A program made the translations under genes and the position numbers. A stretch of 64,000 nt of DNA, from positions 46,221 to 110,220 of the forward strand of contig NZ_AYZC01000001.1 of NCBI RefSeq assembly GCF_001436775.1, in the 5' to 3' direction. Shown here piece after piece: positions 47,810 to 59,975 of the stretch. This DNA comes from Lactobacillus acetotolerans DSM 20749 = JCM 3825 (GTDB lineage: Bacteria; Bacillota; Bacilli; Lactobacillales; Lactobacillaceae). The notes under the pieces are model-generated. The model was not told where the DNA came from, did not search any database, and was given only the letters and a program-made list of their open reading frames with translations. Numbering within the stretch: the stretch's first letter is position 1; each line of letters opens with the position of its first letter.

Positions 47810-48118
47810 TTACAGTTTAACTTCGATATCTACTCCGCTTGGAAGATCAAGCTTCATTAATGAATCAACAGTTTTAGGTGTTGGACTTAAAATATCGATT
47901 AAACGCTTATGCGTACGCATTTCAAATTGTTCACGTGAGTCCTTGTTCTTGTGTGGTGAACGAAGAACAGTGAACAAAACCCTTTCTGTTGGAAGAGGAA
48001 CTGGTCCAGAAATTTCTGCACCTGTTCTCTTCGCTGTAGCTACAATCTTAGCAGCCGATTCATCGAGAATACCGTGTTCGTATGACTTAAGTCTTATACG
48101 AATTGATTGACTTGCCAT
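47810..48118 (-). CDS. rpsJ: 30S ribosomal protein S10
   Basis: 102 residues; [19 protein letters not shown] and [20 protein letters not shown]. Also binds NusB and the NusG KOW domain in antitermination. First gene of the S10-spc-alpha cluster, which runs on the minus strand to rplQ at 34524. A long structured leader and a strong promoter lie upstream. Confidence 0.98.
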   Translation of the reverse strand: MASQSIRIRLKSYEHGILDESAAKIVATAKRTGAEISGPVPLPTERVLFTVLRSPHKNKDSREQFEMRTHKRLIDILSPTPKTVDSLMKLDLPSGVDIEVKL

Positions 48119-48274
48119 TGAATTACCTCCTTAACGTCTTCTTTTAAAGATGACTAGCTAAGCAAAAATTCCCCGCACACTTCCGTGGCAATGCAGCCTG
48201 GTGTGCCGCAACCTTTTGCTTCAACGCTTTACAACAATTGTGACAATAGGGCATACTAATCCCCTAAATGCACA
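48119..48274 (-). promoter_or_regulatory. Structured leader of the S10 operon
   Basis: Roughly 155 bases from the predicted start of transcription to rpsJ. Minus strand: GGCACACC (48215-48208) can pair with GGAAGTGTGC (48193-48184) around a C-rich loop containing GGCTGCATTGCC, and a GGGGAATTTTTG tract follows at about 48180-48168. Likely an autoregulatory or attenuation leader; the binding protein is not identified. Confidence 0.5.
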
Positions 48275-48280
48275 AAGACT

Positions 48281-48309
48281 ATTGTACTTGGTACAAGCTT
48301 AAATATCAA
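48281..48309 (-). promoter_or_regulatory. Sigma-A promoter of the S10 operon
   Basis: Minus strand: -35 TTGATA (48309-48304), 17-base spacer, -10 TACAAT (48286-48281). The only clear promoter for the 13.6-kb ribosomal cluster. The remaining bases up to 48340 hold nothing else. Confidence 0.75.
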
Positions 48310-48340
48310 GGACTTAGGGCATTTTATTTACTTTTTTTGA

Positions 48341-48375
48341 ACAAAAAAGAGCTATTGGCTTTACCAATAGCTCGA
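48341..48375 (-). terminator. Terminator after fusA
   Basis: Perfect 10-bp stem GAGCTATTGG / CCAATAGCTC (48349-48358 and 48364-48373) and a T-run; about 60 bases downstream of fusA. Confidence 0.88.
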
Positions 48376-48435
48376 TTAAAACTTAAATTGTTTTAAACTT
48401 TTATAATAAATAAATTAAATTAACATTGAAAAATA

Positions 48436-50541
48436 TTATTTATCATCAGCGTCTGTGTCTCCACCACGCTTCTTAATAATTTTTTCTTGAATTGACTTAG
48501 GTGTTGGTGAGTAGTGATCAAATACCATTGTGAAAGTACCACGACCCTGAGTTGATGAACGCAAAGTTGTTGCATATCCAAACATCTCAGCAAGTGGAAC
48601 CATGGAATTTAATACTTTAGCTCCTGCACGGTCTTGCATGTTATCAATCGTACCACGACGAGCAGTGATTGAACCCATGACATCACCTAAGTATTCTTCA
48701 GGTGTAATTACTTGAACCTTCATAATTGGCTCTAGAATTACGGCACCAGCTTTAGGTGCAGCATTCCTCAGAGCAAGTGAAGCGGCAACTTTAAAGGCAG
48801 CTTCAGATGAATCGACTTCATGGTAACTACCATCATAAAGCTTAGCCTTAACATCAATTAATGGATAACCAGCAAGAATACCATTCTTCATAGCTTCTTG
48901 TAATCCTTGATCAACTGAAGGAATGAACTCACGAGGTACAACACCACCAACAATGGCATCTTCAAACTCGTAACCTTTACCCCGATCATTTGGAATAAAG
49001 TCGATCCAAACATCACCATATTGACCTTTACCACCTGACTGACGAACGAACTTACCTTGAGCCTTGGCTTCTTTAGTAAAGGTTTCACGATAAGCAACTT
49101 GTGGTTCACCAATCTCAACTTCAACGTGGAATTCACGCTTCATACGTTCAACCATGATTTGTAAGTGAAGCTCCCCCATGCCGGCAATTAAGGTTTGGCC
49201 AGTTTCAGGATTAGTTTCAGCTTTAAAGGTTGGATCCTCTTCAGTTAACTTTTGCAAAGCAATATCAAGCTTATCACGGTCAGCCTTTGATTTGGGTTCA
49301 ATTGAAACTTGGATAACTGGATCTGGAACTTTCAAACTTTCCAAAATCAGTGGATGGTCAGGATCAGTTAATGAGTCACCCGTAGTCGTATTCTTCAAAC
49401 CAATAGCACCAGCAATATCACCTGAGAAGACTTCAGGAATTTCTTTTCTGGAGTTAGCATGCATCTGAAGCAAACGACCTACACGTTCACGTTTATCTTT
49501 TGATGCATTCAAAACATACGAACCAGATTCAAGTGAACCAGTATAAACACGAATGAAGGTTAAACGACCTACAAATGGGTCACTAGATATCTTAAATGCT
49601 AAAGCTGCAAATGGTTTGCTGTCATCAGCCTTTAGTTCAACTTCTTTACCAGTCTTAGGATCATGAGCAACATAAGGCTTAACGTCTAATGGTGATGGTA
49701 AATAATCAATAACACCATCAAGAAGCATTTGAACACCCTTGTTCTTAAATGCTGATCCAGCAAACACTGGGAAGAATTTCAAATTCAAAGTAGCTTTACG
49801 AATAGCTGCCTTTAGTTCATCGATTGAAATCTTGTCACCGTTCAAATACTTATCCATGATGCCATCATCAACGTCAGCTACGGCTTCAACTAATTCCTCA
49901 CGACGCTTCTTAGCGTCAGCTAAATACTTATCAGGAACTGGTACAGTATCCCACTTTGAACCAAGCTTATCTTCATCGTAGATATCAGCTTTCATATTGA
50001 TTAAGTCAATAGCACCTTCAAAAGTATCCGCTGAACCAATTGGCATTTGAACAGCGTGTGCATTAGCCTTTAATCTTGTGTGTAAAGTCTTAACAGAATA
50101 ATCAAAATCAGCACCGACTTTGTCCATCTTGTTAACAAAGACTATACGAGGAACACCGTAAGTTTCAGCTTGACGCCATACATTTTCAGTCTGTGGTTCA
50201 ACACCGGCTTGGGCATCAAGTACAGTTACGGCACCATCAAGAACACGAAGTGAACGTTCAACTTCAATAGTGAAATCAACATGTCCTGGTGTATCGATAA
50301 TGTTAATTCTGTGGTCTTTCCATTGAGCTGTAGTAGCAGCAGAAGTAATGGTAATACCACGTTCTTTTTCTTCACTCATCCAATCCATTTGGGTGTCACC
50401 TTCATGGGTTTCACCAATCTTGTGGATCTTACCAGTATAGTAAAGGATACGTTCAGTAGTGGTAGTTTTACCCGCATCAATGTGGGCCATAATACCAATA
50501 TTACGTGTCTTAGCTAACGGAAATTCACGCTTATTAGCCAT
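48436..50541 (-). CDS. fusA: Elongation factor G
   Basis: 701-residue GTPase that drives translocation. G1 [10 protein letters not shown]2-G3 [11 protein letters not shown] and DTPGHVD, G4 NKMD, and domain IV with [13 protein letters not shown] are present. Full length, no ribosome-protection features. Third gene of rpsL-rpsG-fusA; tuf is not adjacent. Confidence 0.98.
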   Translation of the reverse strand: MANKREFPLAKTRNIGIMAHIDAGKTTTTERILYYTGKIHKIGETHEGDTQMDWMSEEKERGITITSAATTAQWKDHRINIIDTPGHVDFTIEVERSLRVLDGAVTVLDAQAGVEPQTENVWRQAETYGVPRIVFVNKMDKVGADFDYSVKTLHTRLKANAHAVQMPIGSADTFEGAIDLINMKADIYDEDKLGSKWDTVPVPDKYLADAKKRREELVEAVADVDDGIMDKYLNGDKISIDELKAAIRKATLNLKFFPVFAGSAFKNKGVQMLLDGVIDYLPSPLDVKPYVAHDPKTGKEVELKADDSKPFAALAFKISSDPFVGRLTFIRVYTGSLESGSYVLNASKDKRERVGRLLQMHANSRKEIPEVFSGDIAGAIGLKNTTTGDSLTDPDHPLILESLKVPDPVIQVSIEPKSKADRDKLDIALQKLTEEDPTFKAETNPETGQTLIAGMGELHLQIMVERMKREFHVEVEIGEPQVAYRETFTKEAKAQGKFVRQSGGKGQYGDVWIDFIPNDRGKGYEFEDAIVGGVVPREFIPSVDQGLQEAMKNGILAGYPLIDVKAKLYDGSYHEVDSSEAAFKVAASLALRNAAPKAGAVILEPIMKVQVITPEEYLGDVMGSITARRGTIDNMQDRAGAKVLNSMVPLAEMFGYATTLRSSTQGRGTFTMVFDHYSPTPKSIQEKIIKKRGGDTDADDK

Positions 50542-50573
50542 AAATTTTTTCTCTCCTTAAATAACGAACTAGA

Positions 50574-51044
50574 TTAGAAACGATAATGTGCAAATGCACG
50601 GTTAGCTTCAGCCATACGGTGAACATCTTCACGCTTCTTAACTGCTGAACCAGTATTATTTGAAGCATCAATAATTTCATTAGCTAAGCGTTCATCCATA
50701 GTGTGTTCATTACGTAAACGAGCATATGAAACAAGCCATCTTAAGCCTAAAGTAGTTCTTCTTTCGGGACGTACTTCAACTGGGATTTGGTAGTTAGAAC
50801 CACCAATACGACGAGCTCTAACTTCCATAACTGGCATAATATTATTCATGGCTTCTTCAAAAACATCAAGAGGTTCTTTGCCGGTCTTATCTTTAACAAT
50901 GTTAAAAGCATCGTAAAGAATTGAAGATGCCTTGGCTCTTTTACCATCAATCATTAAATGGTTAATTAACTTAGTAACAAGTTTTGAGTTATAAACTGGA
51001 TCCGCTAAAACGTCTCTTTTAGCTACATGTCCTTTTCTAGGCAT
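50574..51044 (-). CDS. rpsG: 30S ribosomal protein S7
   Basis: 156 residues; [23 protein letters not shown] start. Head-assembly primary binder; represses its operon in enteric bacteria. The start overlaps the stop of rpsL by one base. Confidence 0.98.
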   Translation of the reverse strand: MPRKGHVAKRDVLADPVYNSKLVTKLINHLMIDGKRAKASSILYDAFNIVKDKTGKEPLDVFEEAMNNIMPVMEVRARRIGGSNYQIPVEVRPERRTTLGLRWLVSYARLRNEHTMDERLANEIIDASNNTGSAVKKREDVHRMAEANRAFAHYRF

Positions 51045-51460
51045 TATTTATCTCCTTCTTTCTTTGCACCGTACTTGGAACGACCTTGTTTTCTGCCATC
51101 AACACCGGCAGTATCAAGCGCACCACGAACAATATGGTAACGAACACCAGGAAGGTCCTTTACACGGCCACCACGAATTAAAACAACAGAGTGTTCCTGT
51201 AAGTTATGACCCTCACCTGGAATATAAGCTGTTACTTCAATTAAGTTTGAAAGACGAACACGAGCATACTTACGTAAAGCTGAGTTAGGTTTCTTTGGTG
51301 TCATAGTACCCACACGAGTAGCAACTCCACGCATTTGTGGTGCTGGGTTGAATACTAATTCCTTCTTCATACTGTTGTAGCCATAGTCTAAAGCTGGTGA
51401 CTTTGACTTAGTCGTCTTGCTATGACGGCCTTTTCTTACCAATTGATTAATTGTTGGCAT
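51044..51460 (-). CDS. rpsL: 30S ribosomal protein S12
   Basis: 138 residues. The decoding-centre loops [11 protein letters not shown] and [11 protein letters not shown] carry the wild-type lysines, so no streptomycin-resistance change of the classic type is visible. First gene of the rpsL-rpsG-fusA operon. Confidence 0.98.
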   Translation of the reverse strand: MPTINQLVRKGRHSKTTKSKSPALDYGYNSMKKELVFNPAPQMRGVATRVGTMTPKKPNSALRKYARVRLSNLIEVTAYIPGEGHNLQEHSVVLIRGGRVKDLPGVRYHIVRGALDTAGVDGRKQGRSKYGAKKEGDK

Positions 51461-51556
51461 TAAACTTTTCCTCCTAAAAATTGATTATTTTGTTCACACA
51501 CCCAGGAGTTTCTTTTTTTGGATTCCTGAATAAATTTTTCAAAACATACAAGAACT

Positions 51557-51585
51557 ATTGTACTCGATTCTGAAGATAAAGCAAA
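51557..51585 (-). promoter_or_regulatory. Sigma-A promoter of rpsL-rpsG-fusA
   Basis: Minus strand: -10 TACAAT (51562-51557), -35 TTGCTT or TTTGCT 16-17 bases upstream. The leader of about 85 bases holds a small hairpin CAGGA / TCCTG around an A-rich loop. Confidence 0.65.
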
Positions 51586-51646
51586 CTTTATTTAAGTAAA
51601 AAAGTAAAATAAATTTTTTACGTATTTATTTAATGAGGTATATTCT

Positions 51647-52342
51647 ATGAAATTTTTATTTTCTTTAACTAATTTCTTTATTGGATGTTGCTTAGCATCC
51701 CATGCAGCAGTGATTTCTGACCGCTTCGAGAAAGAAGACTTTATTTTTAAACGTTCTAAATGCGACTATTGCGGCTATGAACTCAGCCTCCTTGATGAAA
51801 TTCCAATCATTTCCTACCTTCTTCTTAAAGGAAAATGCCGCTATTGCCATTCTCCTATCCCGATAAAATTATTGATAATCGAAATTATTGGCGGTTTAGC
51901 ATACATCAATATTTCCTTTAATCAAAAAAGTGGCATTGCAGATGCAATTCTCATATTCTCTCTATTATTAGTAGCAATCTGCGACTATGAAGAAATGGAA
52001 TTTAATTTAGCTATGCTCGTACCAGCAATTTATTTAGCTTTAATCACTGAAATCAACAGATTCCCTTCTTATAGGATTGCAGATTACATTGAATTTGTAC
52101 CCATTTTAATTCTCTTAACATACTATGTTCTTAATAAAAAATTAGGTTCAGGCGACCTATTCATTTACCTAATCTTAGCTTTTTATTTCAAACCACAGTT
52201 TGCAGATTTAACCTTTCTGTCTGCATCAATTTTTCTAATCATACATTTTCTTTTAGAATATAAAGACAATTTTAAAGGAAAAGAAGTTGCATTCATCCCC
52301 TATATTTTTATTGGGTTAACCCTTCAATTACTAATTCATTAA
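51647..52342 (+). CDS. comC: Prepilin leader peptidase (type IV, A24)
   Basis: Membrane aspartyl protease that cleaves and may methylate prepilin-like proteins of the competence pseudopilus. The 231-residue protein has two CxxC pairs (C39/C42 and C64/C67), the catalytic Asp113 in CDYEEMEF and Asp170 in GSGD, and about six membrane segments. It lies on the opposite strand between rpsL and rpoC. The gene for the pseudopilus itself is not in this window. Gene name follows the Firmicute competence nomenclature. Confidence 0.9.
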   Translation: MKFLFSLTNFFIGCCLASHAAVISDRFEKEDFIFKRSKCDYCGYELSLLDEIPIISYLLLKGKCRYCHSPIPIKLLIIEIIGGLAYINISFNQKSGIADAILIFSLLLVAICDYEEMEFNLAMLVPAIYLALITEINRFPSYRIADYIEFVPILILLTYYVLNKKLGSGDLFIYLILAFYFKPQFADLTFLSASIFLIIHFLLEYKDNFKGKEVAFIPYIFIGLTLQLLIH

Positions 52343-52350
52343 ATAATGCT

Positions 52351-52394
52351 ACAAAAAAAGCGTTCCCACCATTTCGGTAGGGACGCAATTTTTA
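52351..52394. terminator. Bidirectional terminator between comC and rpoC
   Basis: 11-base arms GCGTTCCCACC / GGTAGGGACGC (52360-52370 and 52376-52386), with A-run and T-run flanks, one mismatch. Confidence 0.85.
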
Positions 52395-52417
52395 TCTTCT
52401 CTAACAGATATTAATAA

Positions 52418-55400
52418 CTAATTTTGTGGCTTCTTTTTAGCCTTGTCAGCTTCCTTCATCTTCTTCTCAATATCAGCAATTGAGTAGACAGATTTAGGCT
52501 TCTTGACATCAGCCTCAGGTTCCATATCATGGTAAACAGGCAAACCAGTACCAGCTGGAATGATCTTACCAATAATAACGTTTTCCTTAAGTCCAAGTAA
52601 CGGATCGTTCTTGCCACGAATTGAAGCATCAGTAAGAACCCTAGTAGTTTCCTGGAATGAAGCAGCAGATAAGAAACTATTGGTTTCCAAAGCTGCTTTG
52701 GTAATACCCAAAATGACACTTTGAGCAGTAGCAGGAATACCACCAGAATTAATAACTGAGGTATTACGGTCTTTAAATTGACCAATATCCAAAACTTCAC
52801 CTGGCAACATATCGGTTTCACCTGGATCAAGTACACGTACCTTTTGCAGCATTTGCCGGGTCAATACCTCGACGTGCTTGTCGGCAATATCTACACCTTG
52901 CATTCTATATGCTTTTTGAACTTCAGCTAAAATATATTCTTCAGTCGTTAAAGTATCGGTTACTTGAATTAATTCCTTCGGATCAATTGAACCTAAGGTC
53001 AACTTATCCCCACGGTGAACAGTATCACCCTCAGCAACTGCAACTGATGCAGTGTAAGGAACATCGTAACTTCTCGTCTCGATCTTGCCCTTTACGGTAA
53101 TTTCACGCGTATGTTCCGCTGGGTTTTCTTGAATTGAATCAATGACACCATCAACTTCAGAAATTATAGCGCGACCTTTAGGGTTACGAGCTTCAAACAA
53201 TTCCTGTACACGAGGTAAACCTTGAGTAATATCTTCAGCACCGGCAACACCACCGTTGTGGAAAGTTCTCAAAGTAAGCTGCGTACCAGGTTCACCGATT
53301 GATTGGGCTGCAACAGTACCAACTGCTTCACCGACTTCAACTTCTTCACTCGTTGCAAGGTTCATACCATAACACTTACGACAAACACCGTGTGGTGTAT
53401 CACAAGTAAGAATTGAACGGATCTTAACATGAGTAACACCCGCATCACAAATCTTACGAGCTAACTTTTCATCCATCATGACGTTAGGAGTAACAATAGT
53501 TTCTCCTGTCTTTGGATCCTTAACTGTCTCAGCTGTGAAACGACCAAGTAGTCTATCATACAAAGGCTCGATCATTTCGTCGCCTTCCTTGATTGCATGA
53601 ACTGTAATACCACGATCAGTACCACAGTCATCGTCACGGATAATAACATCCTGAGCTACATCAACTAAACGACGAGTTAAGTAACCAGACTGAGCAGTCT
53701 TCAAAGCGGTATCCGTCATACCTTTACGGGCACCGTGAGTAGACATGAACAATTCTAGAACTGACAAACCTTCTTTAAAGTTTGAAGTAACAGGAATTTC
53801 GAACAATCCACCGTTAGGGGTAGCCATTAAGCCACGCATACCGGCTAACTGAGTAAAGTTAGAAATGTTACCACGGGCACCAGAATCGGCCATGATAGTA
53901 ATTGGGTTACGTGGATCATAAATATTAGCAATTTCGTTTTGAACTTGGTCTTTACAATCATTCCAAATACTAATTACACGATCGTGCCGTTCTTGCTCAG
54001 TAATCAAACCACGTCTAAATTGTTTAGAAACAACATCAACTTGTTTGTGGGCCTTGGCTACTTTGGCATCCTTATCCTTAATTTCAGGAACATCGGTCAT
54101 ACCGATAGTAATACCAGAAGTTGTTGAACTTGTGTAACCTAACTTCTTCAAATCATCCAAATATTCTGAAGTTCTTTGAACCTTATAGTACTTATAAATA
54201 GTAGCAATAGAATCAGATAAGAAACTCTTCTTAAATGGAGTAGAAAGTAGGTCATCGCTGACATCATCAATCTTCTTATGAATGTCTTCTCCCTCACCCA
54301 AGAAGTATTTAGCATCTAATGGATTATTTAAATTCTTCTCAGTTGGTTCGTTAACATAGAAGTAATCTTCAGGGAAAATTTGGTTAAATTCAACCTTGCC
54401 ATAAGTAGTGATAAAAATACCGTGTTCATGACCCTTAGGCCAAGGTTTCTTCGGCATTGAATCAGCAGACATTCCGATAATAGTATGGTAATGAATGTCA
54501 CCATTTTCATAAGCAACAGTTGCTTCTGCTGGTGAATCAAAGATCATACCTTCACCTTCACGACCACGCTCAGCTTGAGTTAACCAGTAGTTACCCAAAA
54601 CGATATCCTGTGATGGAGTAACGATTGGTTTCCCATCTTTAGGAGCCAAGATATGGTGAGCTGCTAACATCAACATACGTGATTCAGCAACAGCTTCATC
54701 AGACAAAGGAACGTGAATAGCCATCTGGTCACCATCGAAGTCGGCATTATATGCTTCACAAGCTAATGGGTGTAAACGAATAGATTTACCTGGTACCAAA
54801 ATTGGTTCAAAGGCTTGAATACTCAAACGGTGAAGAGTAGGTGCACGGTTTAAAAGAACCGGACGTTCTTTAATGACGTCTTCAAGTACATCCCAAATGT
54901 CATCATCTTGACGATCAATCTTACGCTTAGCATTCTTAATATTAGAAGCAATGCCTCGTTTAACTAATTCGTGCATTACGAATGGCTTGAATAATTCAAG
55001 GGCCATTGGACGAGGAACACCACATTGATAGAATTTCAATTTTGGTGAAACATCGATAACTGAACGACCTGAATAGTCAACACGCTTACCAAGTAAGTTT
55101 TGACGGAAACGACCTTGCTTACCTTTAAGTAAGTGTGAGAGTGATTTAAGTGGACGGTTACCTGGGCCGGTTACTGGACGACCACGACGACCGTTATCAA
55201 TTAAGGCATCGACAGCTTCTTGCAGCATTCGCTTTTCATTTTGAACAATAATATTTGGTGCATTTAAATCAAGTAATCTCTTTAAACGATTGTTACGGTT
55301 AATTACCCGTCTATATAAATCGTTTAGATCGGAAGTGGCGAAACGACCACCTTCCAATTGAACCATCGGACGTAAGTCTGGTGGGATAACTGGAACTGCA

Positions 55401-56086
55401 TCAATAACCATCCATTCTGGCTTATTACCAGAATCTTTAAAGGCATCTAAAATATCGAGTCTTCTAATGGCACGAGTACGTTTCTGCCCAGTTGCATTCT
55501 TAAGCTTTTTCTTTAAATCAGCAACTTCTTTAGCTAAGTCCACTTTCTTTAAAAGATCACGAATAGCTTCAGCACCCATCTTGGCTATAAAACGTTTACC
55601 GTACTTGGCTTTTTGCTCACGGTATTCTGCTTCGGTAAGTAATTGCTTAAATTCAAGGTCAGTATCCCCTGGATCAATTACGATATATGCAGCAAAATAG
55701 ATAACTTCTTCAAGAAGTCTTGGTGACATATCCAAAATCAGGCCCATCCGTGATGGAATACCTTTGGAGTACCAAATATGTGTAACAGGTGCGGCTAATT
55801 CAATATGGCCCATCCGTTCTCTTCTTACTTTTGAAGAAGTAACTTCAACACCACAACGGTCACATACGATGCCACGATATCTAACACCTTTATATTTACC
55901 ACATGCACAAGACCAGTCTTTGGTTGGACCAAAGATTCTTTCATCAAATAAACCATCTTTTTCTGGTTTTAAAGTACGGTAATTAATAGTTTCTGGCTTT
56001 TTAACTTCACCGTATGACCAGCTTCTGATTTTGTTTGGTGATGCAAGTCCAATTTGCATGCTTTCAAACTTATTTACGTCGATCAA
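52418..56086 (-). CDS. rpoC: RNA polymerase subunit beta'
   Basis: 1222 residues. Zinc ribbon near the N-terminus (CACGKYKG…CDRCGVEV), catalytic [12 protein letters not shown] holding Mg, bridge helix and the second zinc cluster region near [13 protein letters not shown] are all seen. Full length. The start is TTG 56086 with GGGGG eight bases upstream. It follows rpoB by 15 bases. Confidence 0.98.
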   Translation of the reverse strand: MIDVNKFESMQIGLASPNKIRSWSYGEVKKPETINYRTLKPEKDGLFDERIFGPTKDWSCACGKYKGVRYRGIVCDRCGVEVTSSKVRRERMGHIELAAPVTHIWYSKGIPSRMGLILDMSPRLLEEVIYFAAYIVIDPGDTDLEFKQLLTEAEYREQKAKYGKRFIAKMGAEAIRDLLKKVDLAKEVADLKKKLKNATGQKRTRAIRRLDILDAFKDSGNKPEWMVIDAVPVIPPDLRPMVQLEGGRFATSDLNDLYRRVINRNNRLKRLLDLNAPNIIVQNEKRMLQEAVDALIDNGRRGRPVTGPGNRPLKSLSHLLKGKQGRFRQNLLGKRVDYSGRSVIDVSPKLKFYQCGVPRPMALELFKPFVMHELVKRGIASNIKNAKRKIDRQDDDIWDVLEDVIKERPVLLNRAPTLHRLSIQAFEPILVPGKSIRLHPLACEAYNADFDGDQMAIHVPLSDEAVAESRMLMLAAHHILAPKDGKPIVTPSQDIVLGNYWLTQAERGREGEGMIFDSPAEATVAYENGDIHYHTIIGMSADSMPKKPWPKGHEHGIFITTYGKVEFNQIFPEDYFYVNEPTEKNLNNPLDAKYFLGEGEDIHKKIDDVSDDLLSTPFKKSFLSDSIATIYKYYKVQRTSEYLDDLKKLGYTSSTTSGITIGMTDVPEIKDKDAKVAKAHKQVDVVSKQFRRGLITEQERHDRVISIWNDCKDQVQNEIANIYDPRNPITIMADSGARGNISNFTQLAGMRGLMATPNGGLFEIPVTSNFKEGLSVLELFMSTHGARKGMTDTALKTAQSGYLTRRLVDVAQDVIIRDDDCGTDRGITVHAIKEGDEMIEPLYDRLLGRFTAETVKDPKTGETIVTPNVMMDEKLARKICDAGVTHVKIRSILTCDTPHGVCRKCYGMNLATSEEVEVGEAVGTVAAQSIGEPGTQLTLRTFHNGGVAGAEDITQGLPRVQELFEARNPKGRAIISEVDGVIDSIQENPAEHTREITVKGKIETRSYDVPYTASVAVAEGDTVHRGDKLTLGSIDPKELIQVTDTLTTEEYILAEVQKAYRMQGVDIADKHVEVLTRQMLQKVRVLDPGETDMLPGEVLDIGQFKDRNTSVINSGGIPATAQSVILGITKAALETNSFLSAASFQETTRVLTDASIRGKNDPLLGLKENVIIGKIIPAGTGLPVYHDMEPEADVKKPKSVYSIADIEKKMKEADKAKKKPQN

Positions 56087-56101
56087 AAGTTTAACCCCCT
56101 A

Positions 56102-59100
56102 TTATTTAGAAATCTTATCATTACCGTCAGATTTATCTACAGGAGTTTTGGGCTCTTTCGATTCGGCATCATCTGTCTTATCTTCGGCTTTTTCAGATTT
56201 TTCGGCTAACTTCTTCTTTTGTTGTTCTTCGGCCATTCGTGACAATGTATCAATATTCAAATGCTCATTCGAATCATCATCCATATCACGAAGTTCAATT
56301 TCTTTATGATTCAAATCAAGAACACGAATATCCAAACCTAATGCCTGTAGTTCTTTTACAAGTACACGGAATGATTCTGGAACACCTGGCTTAGGAATTC
56401 TTTCACCCTTAACAATAGCTTCATATGCTTTTACACGTCCAACAACATCATCTGACTTATAAGTCAAAATTTCTTGCAGAGTATAAGCGGCACCGTAAGC
56501 TTCAAGAGCCCAAACTTCCATTTCACCAAAACGCTGTCCACCAAATTGTGCTTTACCACCAAGAGGTTGTTGCGTAACCAAGGAGTAAGGCCCAATTGAA
56601 CGAGCATGAATCTTATCATCAACCATGTGAGTGAGTTTAAGGTAGTTCATAATACCTATCGCTACTCGGTTGTGGAAAGGCTCACCAGTACGACCATCAT
56701 ACAAAACAGTCTTACCATCTTTGTCAGCACCAGCTTTATGAATGGTGTCCCAAACATCTTTTTCATTAGCACCATCAAATACAGGTGTAGCAACATGAAT
56801 ACCTAATTCATCAGCTGCACGGCCTAAGTGTAATTCAAGAAGCTGTCCAATATTCATACGTGAAGGAACACCCATTGGGTTCAAACAAATATCTACTGGA
56901 GTACCATCTGGCAGGTATGGCATATCTTCTTCTGGAACAACTGCAGCAACAGTACCTTTATTACCGTGACGACCGGACATCTTGTCTCCAACCTGGATCT
57001 TTCTCTTTTGGGCAATGTAGACACGAACCATCGTGTTAACACCTGGAGAAAGTTCATCGCCGGCTTCACGAGTATAAACTTTAATGTCTTGGACAATTCC
57101 GCCACCACCGTGTGGTACACGTAGTGAAGTATCACGAACTTCTCGTGCCTTTTCACCAAAGATAGCGTGAAGTAATCTCTCTTCTGCTGATAATTCAGTA
57201 ACACCTTTAGGGGTTACCTTACCAACTAAGATATCACCATCATGAACTTCAGCTCCAACACGAACGATACCTTCTGAATCAAGATCCTTTAAGGCATCTT
57301 CACCCACGTTTGGAAGTTCTCTTGTAATTTCTTCTGGACCAAGCTTAGTGTCCCGTGCCTCAGATTCATAGTCTTCAATACTAATTGAAGTATAGACATC
57401 GTCTTTAACCAAACGCTCAGAAAGCATAATCGCATCTTCGTAGTTATACATATTCCAAGTCATAAATGCAATAACTGGGTTTTGACCTAAAGCAAGTTCA
57501 CCGTGATCCATAGTTGGACCATTAGCAATGATTTCACTCTTTTCAACGTGATCACCTAATTTAACATTAGGAGTCTGGTTGTATGACTTAGAGTTATTTG
57601 AACGACGATACTTTTCAAGCGTGTACTTATCTAAACTGCCATCTTCACGTCTAATTCTAATGTTGTTAGCATCAACGTACTCAACTGTACCAGGAGCCTT
57701 TGCAAGCAAAGCGGCACCAGAATCATGAGCAGCACGATATTCCATACCAGTACCAACTAAAGCACTGTGTGGATTAATCAGTGGAGCAGCCTGACGCTGC
57801 TGGTTAGCACCCATCAAAGCACGGTTAGAGTCATCGTTTTCAAGGAATGGGATACATGCAGAAGCAACAGACACAACTTGTTTTGGAGTAACATCCATGT
57901 AATCAATCTTGTCTGGACTGACTTCGACGTTATCATCCTTTTGACGAGCCAGAATCAACTTGTCTTTAAAGGAACCATCTTTATTTAAACGAGTGTTGGC
58001 ACCCGCAATAATATAATTATCTTCAACATCAGCGGTTAAATAATCAATCTTATCTGTAACCTTGTGTGTCTTCCAAGAAACACGACGATATGGAGTTTCA
58101 ATAAAGCCATACTTATTGATTACGGCATAAGTAGCAAGTGAGTTAATTAAACCAATATTAGGACCTTCTGGTGTCTCAATAGGACACAGACGACCATATT
58201 GCGTATAGTGAACATCACGAACTTCGTAACCTGCACGGTCACGGGTTAAACCACCAGGCCCTAATGCTGACATACGACGTTTGTGCGTCAATTCACCCAA
58301 TGGGTTATGTTGATCCATAAACTGTGAAAGTTGTGAAGAACCAAAGAATTGTTTGATACTTGCAACAATTGGACGAATATTGATCAATTGTTGTGGGGTA
58401 ACTGTTGATGGATCTTGAATAGACATTCTTTCACGAACTACTCGTTCCATTCTTGATAAACCAATTCTAAATTGGTTTTGAAGTAATTCACCAACACGAC
58501 GAATACGACGGTTACCTAAGTGGTCAATATCATCAGTATTACCAATGTTATCTTGAAGTAAGAAGAAGTAATTAATTGAGGATAGGATATCGGCAGGAGT
58601 TAAATGCTTAACTTTCTTGTCAATATGACCATTTGAAATTAACTTAACTACTCGTTCTGGGTTAACCTTTGAATAAACTTTAATTTCTTGAACATTGATT
58701 GGATCTGGTAAAACCCCTTCTTTTGAAGGTTGGTATGTAACCATCTTAAAATCATCACGGTCAAGATATTTATCAAGGGTATCCATCAGTTTATGAGTAA
58801 CAACAGTACCTTTCTTTGCAAGAATTTCACCAGTATCTGGATCAGCTAAAGTTTCAGCCAAAGTTTGACCATATAACCGGTTCTTAAGTGAAAGCTTCTT
58901 GTTAACCTTATAACGACCTACAGGTGCTAAATCATAACGACGTGGATCAAAGAAACGTGCGTATAAAAGTGAACGTGAAGAATCAGTAGTCTTAGGTTCA
59001 CCAGGACGTAATCTTTCATAAATATCCTTTAAGGCCTCAGCAACCCTTGAATCAGCTGGATTCTTATGAACATCTTTATCTAAAGTGAATTGTAAAGTAT

Positions 59101-59746
59101 CACTTTGGCCAAACATGTCAAGGATGTCACTGTCTGAGCCAATTCCCATGGCTCTAATAAGTACAGTTAAAGGTAACTTACGTGTACGGTCAACACGTAC
59201 ATATGATACATTTTTAGCATCAGTATTATATTCAAGCCATGCACCACGGTTAGGAATAACAGTGGTACCAAAGATTTGTCGACCATTCTTATCGTAATCA
59301 CCAGAGTAATAAACACTAGGTGATCTTACTAATTGAGAAACAATAACTCTTTCAGCACCATTAACGATGAAAGAACCTGAATCTGTCATCAAAGGTAAAT
59401 CGCCAAAGAAGACGTCTTGGGTCTTAATTTCACCAGTTTTCTGGTTAGTTAACTTTAAAGTTACATGCATAGGTGCGGAATAAGTCGCATCATGATCGCG
59501 GGCTTCATCAACAGTATATTTTGGCTTTTGCAGTTTATAGCCAACATATTCTAATGAAAGCTTACCTGAAAAGTCACTAATAGGCATTATGTCGTCAAAG
59601 ACTTCTTTAATACCTTCGTTGAGAAACCATTTATATGATTCAGTTTGTACATCGGTTAAATTAGGTAATTTCAGTACTTCTTTAATACGTGAGAAACTAC
59701 GTCTCGTCCGATTTTTACCGAAGTTCACTACGTGTCCGTTTAACAA
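56102..59746 (-). CDS. rpoB: RNA polymerase subunit beta
   Basis: 1214 residues. The start is TTG 59746: AAGGATG precedes it by seven bases and the protein then begins [12 protein letters not shown]. The rifampicin pocket ([30 protein letters not shown]) has the wild-type Asp, His and Ser. The C-terminus ends in an unusually long acidic/Lys tail ([20 protein letters not shown]…). No clear promoter was found between clpC's terminator and the gene. Confidence 0.98.
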   Translation of the reverse strand: MLNGHVVNFGKNRTRRSFSRIKEVLKLPNLTDVQTESYKWFLNEGIKEVFDDIMPISDFSGKLSLEYVGYKLQKPKYTVDEARDHDATYSAPMHVTLKLTNQKTGEIKTQDVFFGDLPLMTDSGSFIVNGAERVIVSQLVRSPSVYYSGDYDKNGRQIFGTTVIPNRGAWLEYNTDAKNVSYVRVDRTRKLPLTVLIRAMGIGSDSDILDMFGQSDTLQFTLDKDVHKNPADSRVAEALKDIYERLRPGEPKTTDSSRSLLYARFFDPRRYDLAPVGRYKVNKKLSLKNRLYGQTLAETLADPDTGEILAKKGTVVTHKLMDTLDKYLDRDDFKMVTYQPSKEGVLPDPINVQEIKVYSKVNPERVVKLISNGHIDKKVKHLTPADILSSINYFFLLQDNIGNTDDIDHLGNRRIRRVGELLQNQFRIGLSRMERVVRERMSIQDPSTVTPQQLINIRPIVASIKQFFGSSQLSQFMDQHNPLGELTHKRRMSALGPGGLTRDRAGYEVRDVHYTQYGRLCPIETPEGPNIGLINSLATYAVINKYGFIETPYRRVSWKTHKVTDKIDYLTADVEDNYIIAGANTRLNKDGSFKDKLILARQKDDNVEVSPDKIDYMDVTPKQVVSVASACIPFLENDDSNRALMGANQQRQAAPLINPHSALVGTGMEYRAAHDSGAALLAKAPGTVEYVDANNIRIRREDGSLDKYTLEKYRRSNNSKSYNQTPNVKLGDHVEKSEIIANGPTMDHGELALGQNPVIAFMTWNMYNYEDAIMLSERLVKDDVYTSISIEDYESEARDTKLGPEEITRELPNVGEDALKDLDSEGIVRVGAEVHDGDILVGKVTPKGVTELSAEERLLHAIFGEKAREVRDTSLRVPHGGGGIVQDIKVYTREAGDELSPGVNTMVRVYIAQKRKIQVGDKMSGRHGNKGTVAAVVPEEDMPYLPDGTPVDICLNPMGVPSRMNIGQLLELHLGRAADELGIHVATPVFDGANEKDVWDTIHKAGADKDGKTVLYDGRTGEPFHNRVAIGIMNYLKLTHMVDDKIHARSIGPYSLVTQQPLGGKAQFGGQRFGEMEVWALEAYGAAYTLQEILTYKSDDVVGRVKAYEAIVKGERIPKPGVPESFRVLVKELQALGLDIRVLDLNHKEIELRDMDDDSNEHLNIDTLSRMAEEQQKKKLAEKSEKAEDKTDDAESKEPKTPVDKSDGNDKISK

Positions 59747-59821
59747 GGAAAAACATCCTTTCTGTTAGAGAGAGCAAATATTACATTTACATTACAAATT
59801 AAAAAAACTGCAATTTTGAGC

Positions 59822-59860
59822 ATAAAAAAGACAAAAACAACATGATGTCGTTTTTGTCTA
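59822..59860 (-). terminator. Terminator after clpC
   Basis: 14-bp stem GACAAAAACGACAT / ATGTTGTTTTTGTC (59858-59845 with 59843-59830) followed by TTTTTT on the minus strand. It is 115 bases beyond the clpC stop; nothing else was seen in that gap. Confidence 0.85.
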
Positions 59861-59975
59861 TATCATTCTGCTGGACAATATATCAGCAAAATCCTGAATC
59901 TCAGCCTTTTAAATCGACTTTAACTTTACTGCAAAACAATTTCTTTGTCAAACAAGTTGATTACACTTTTCAATT

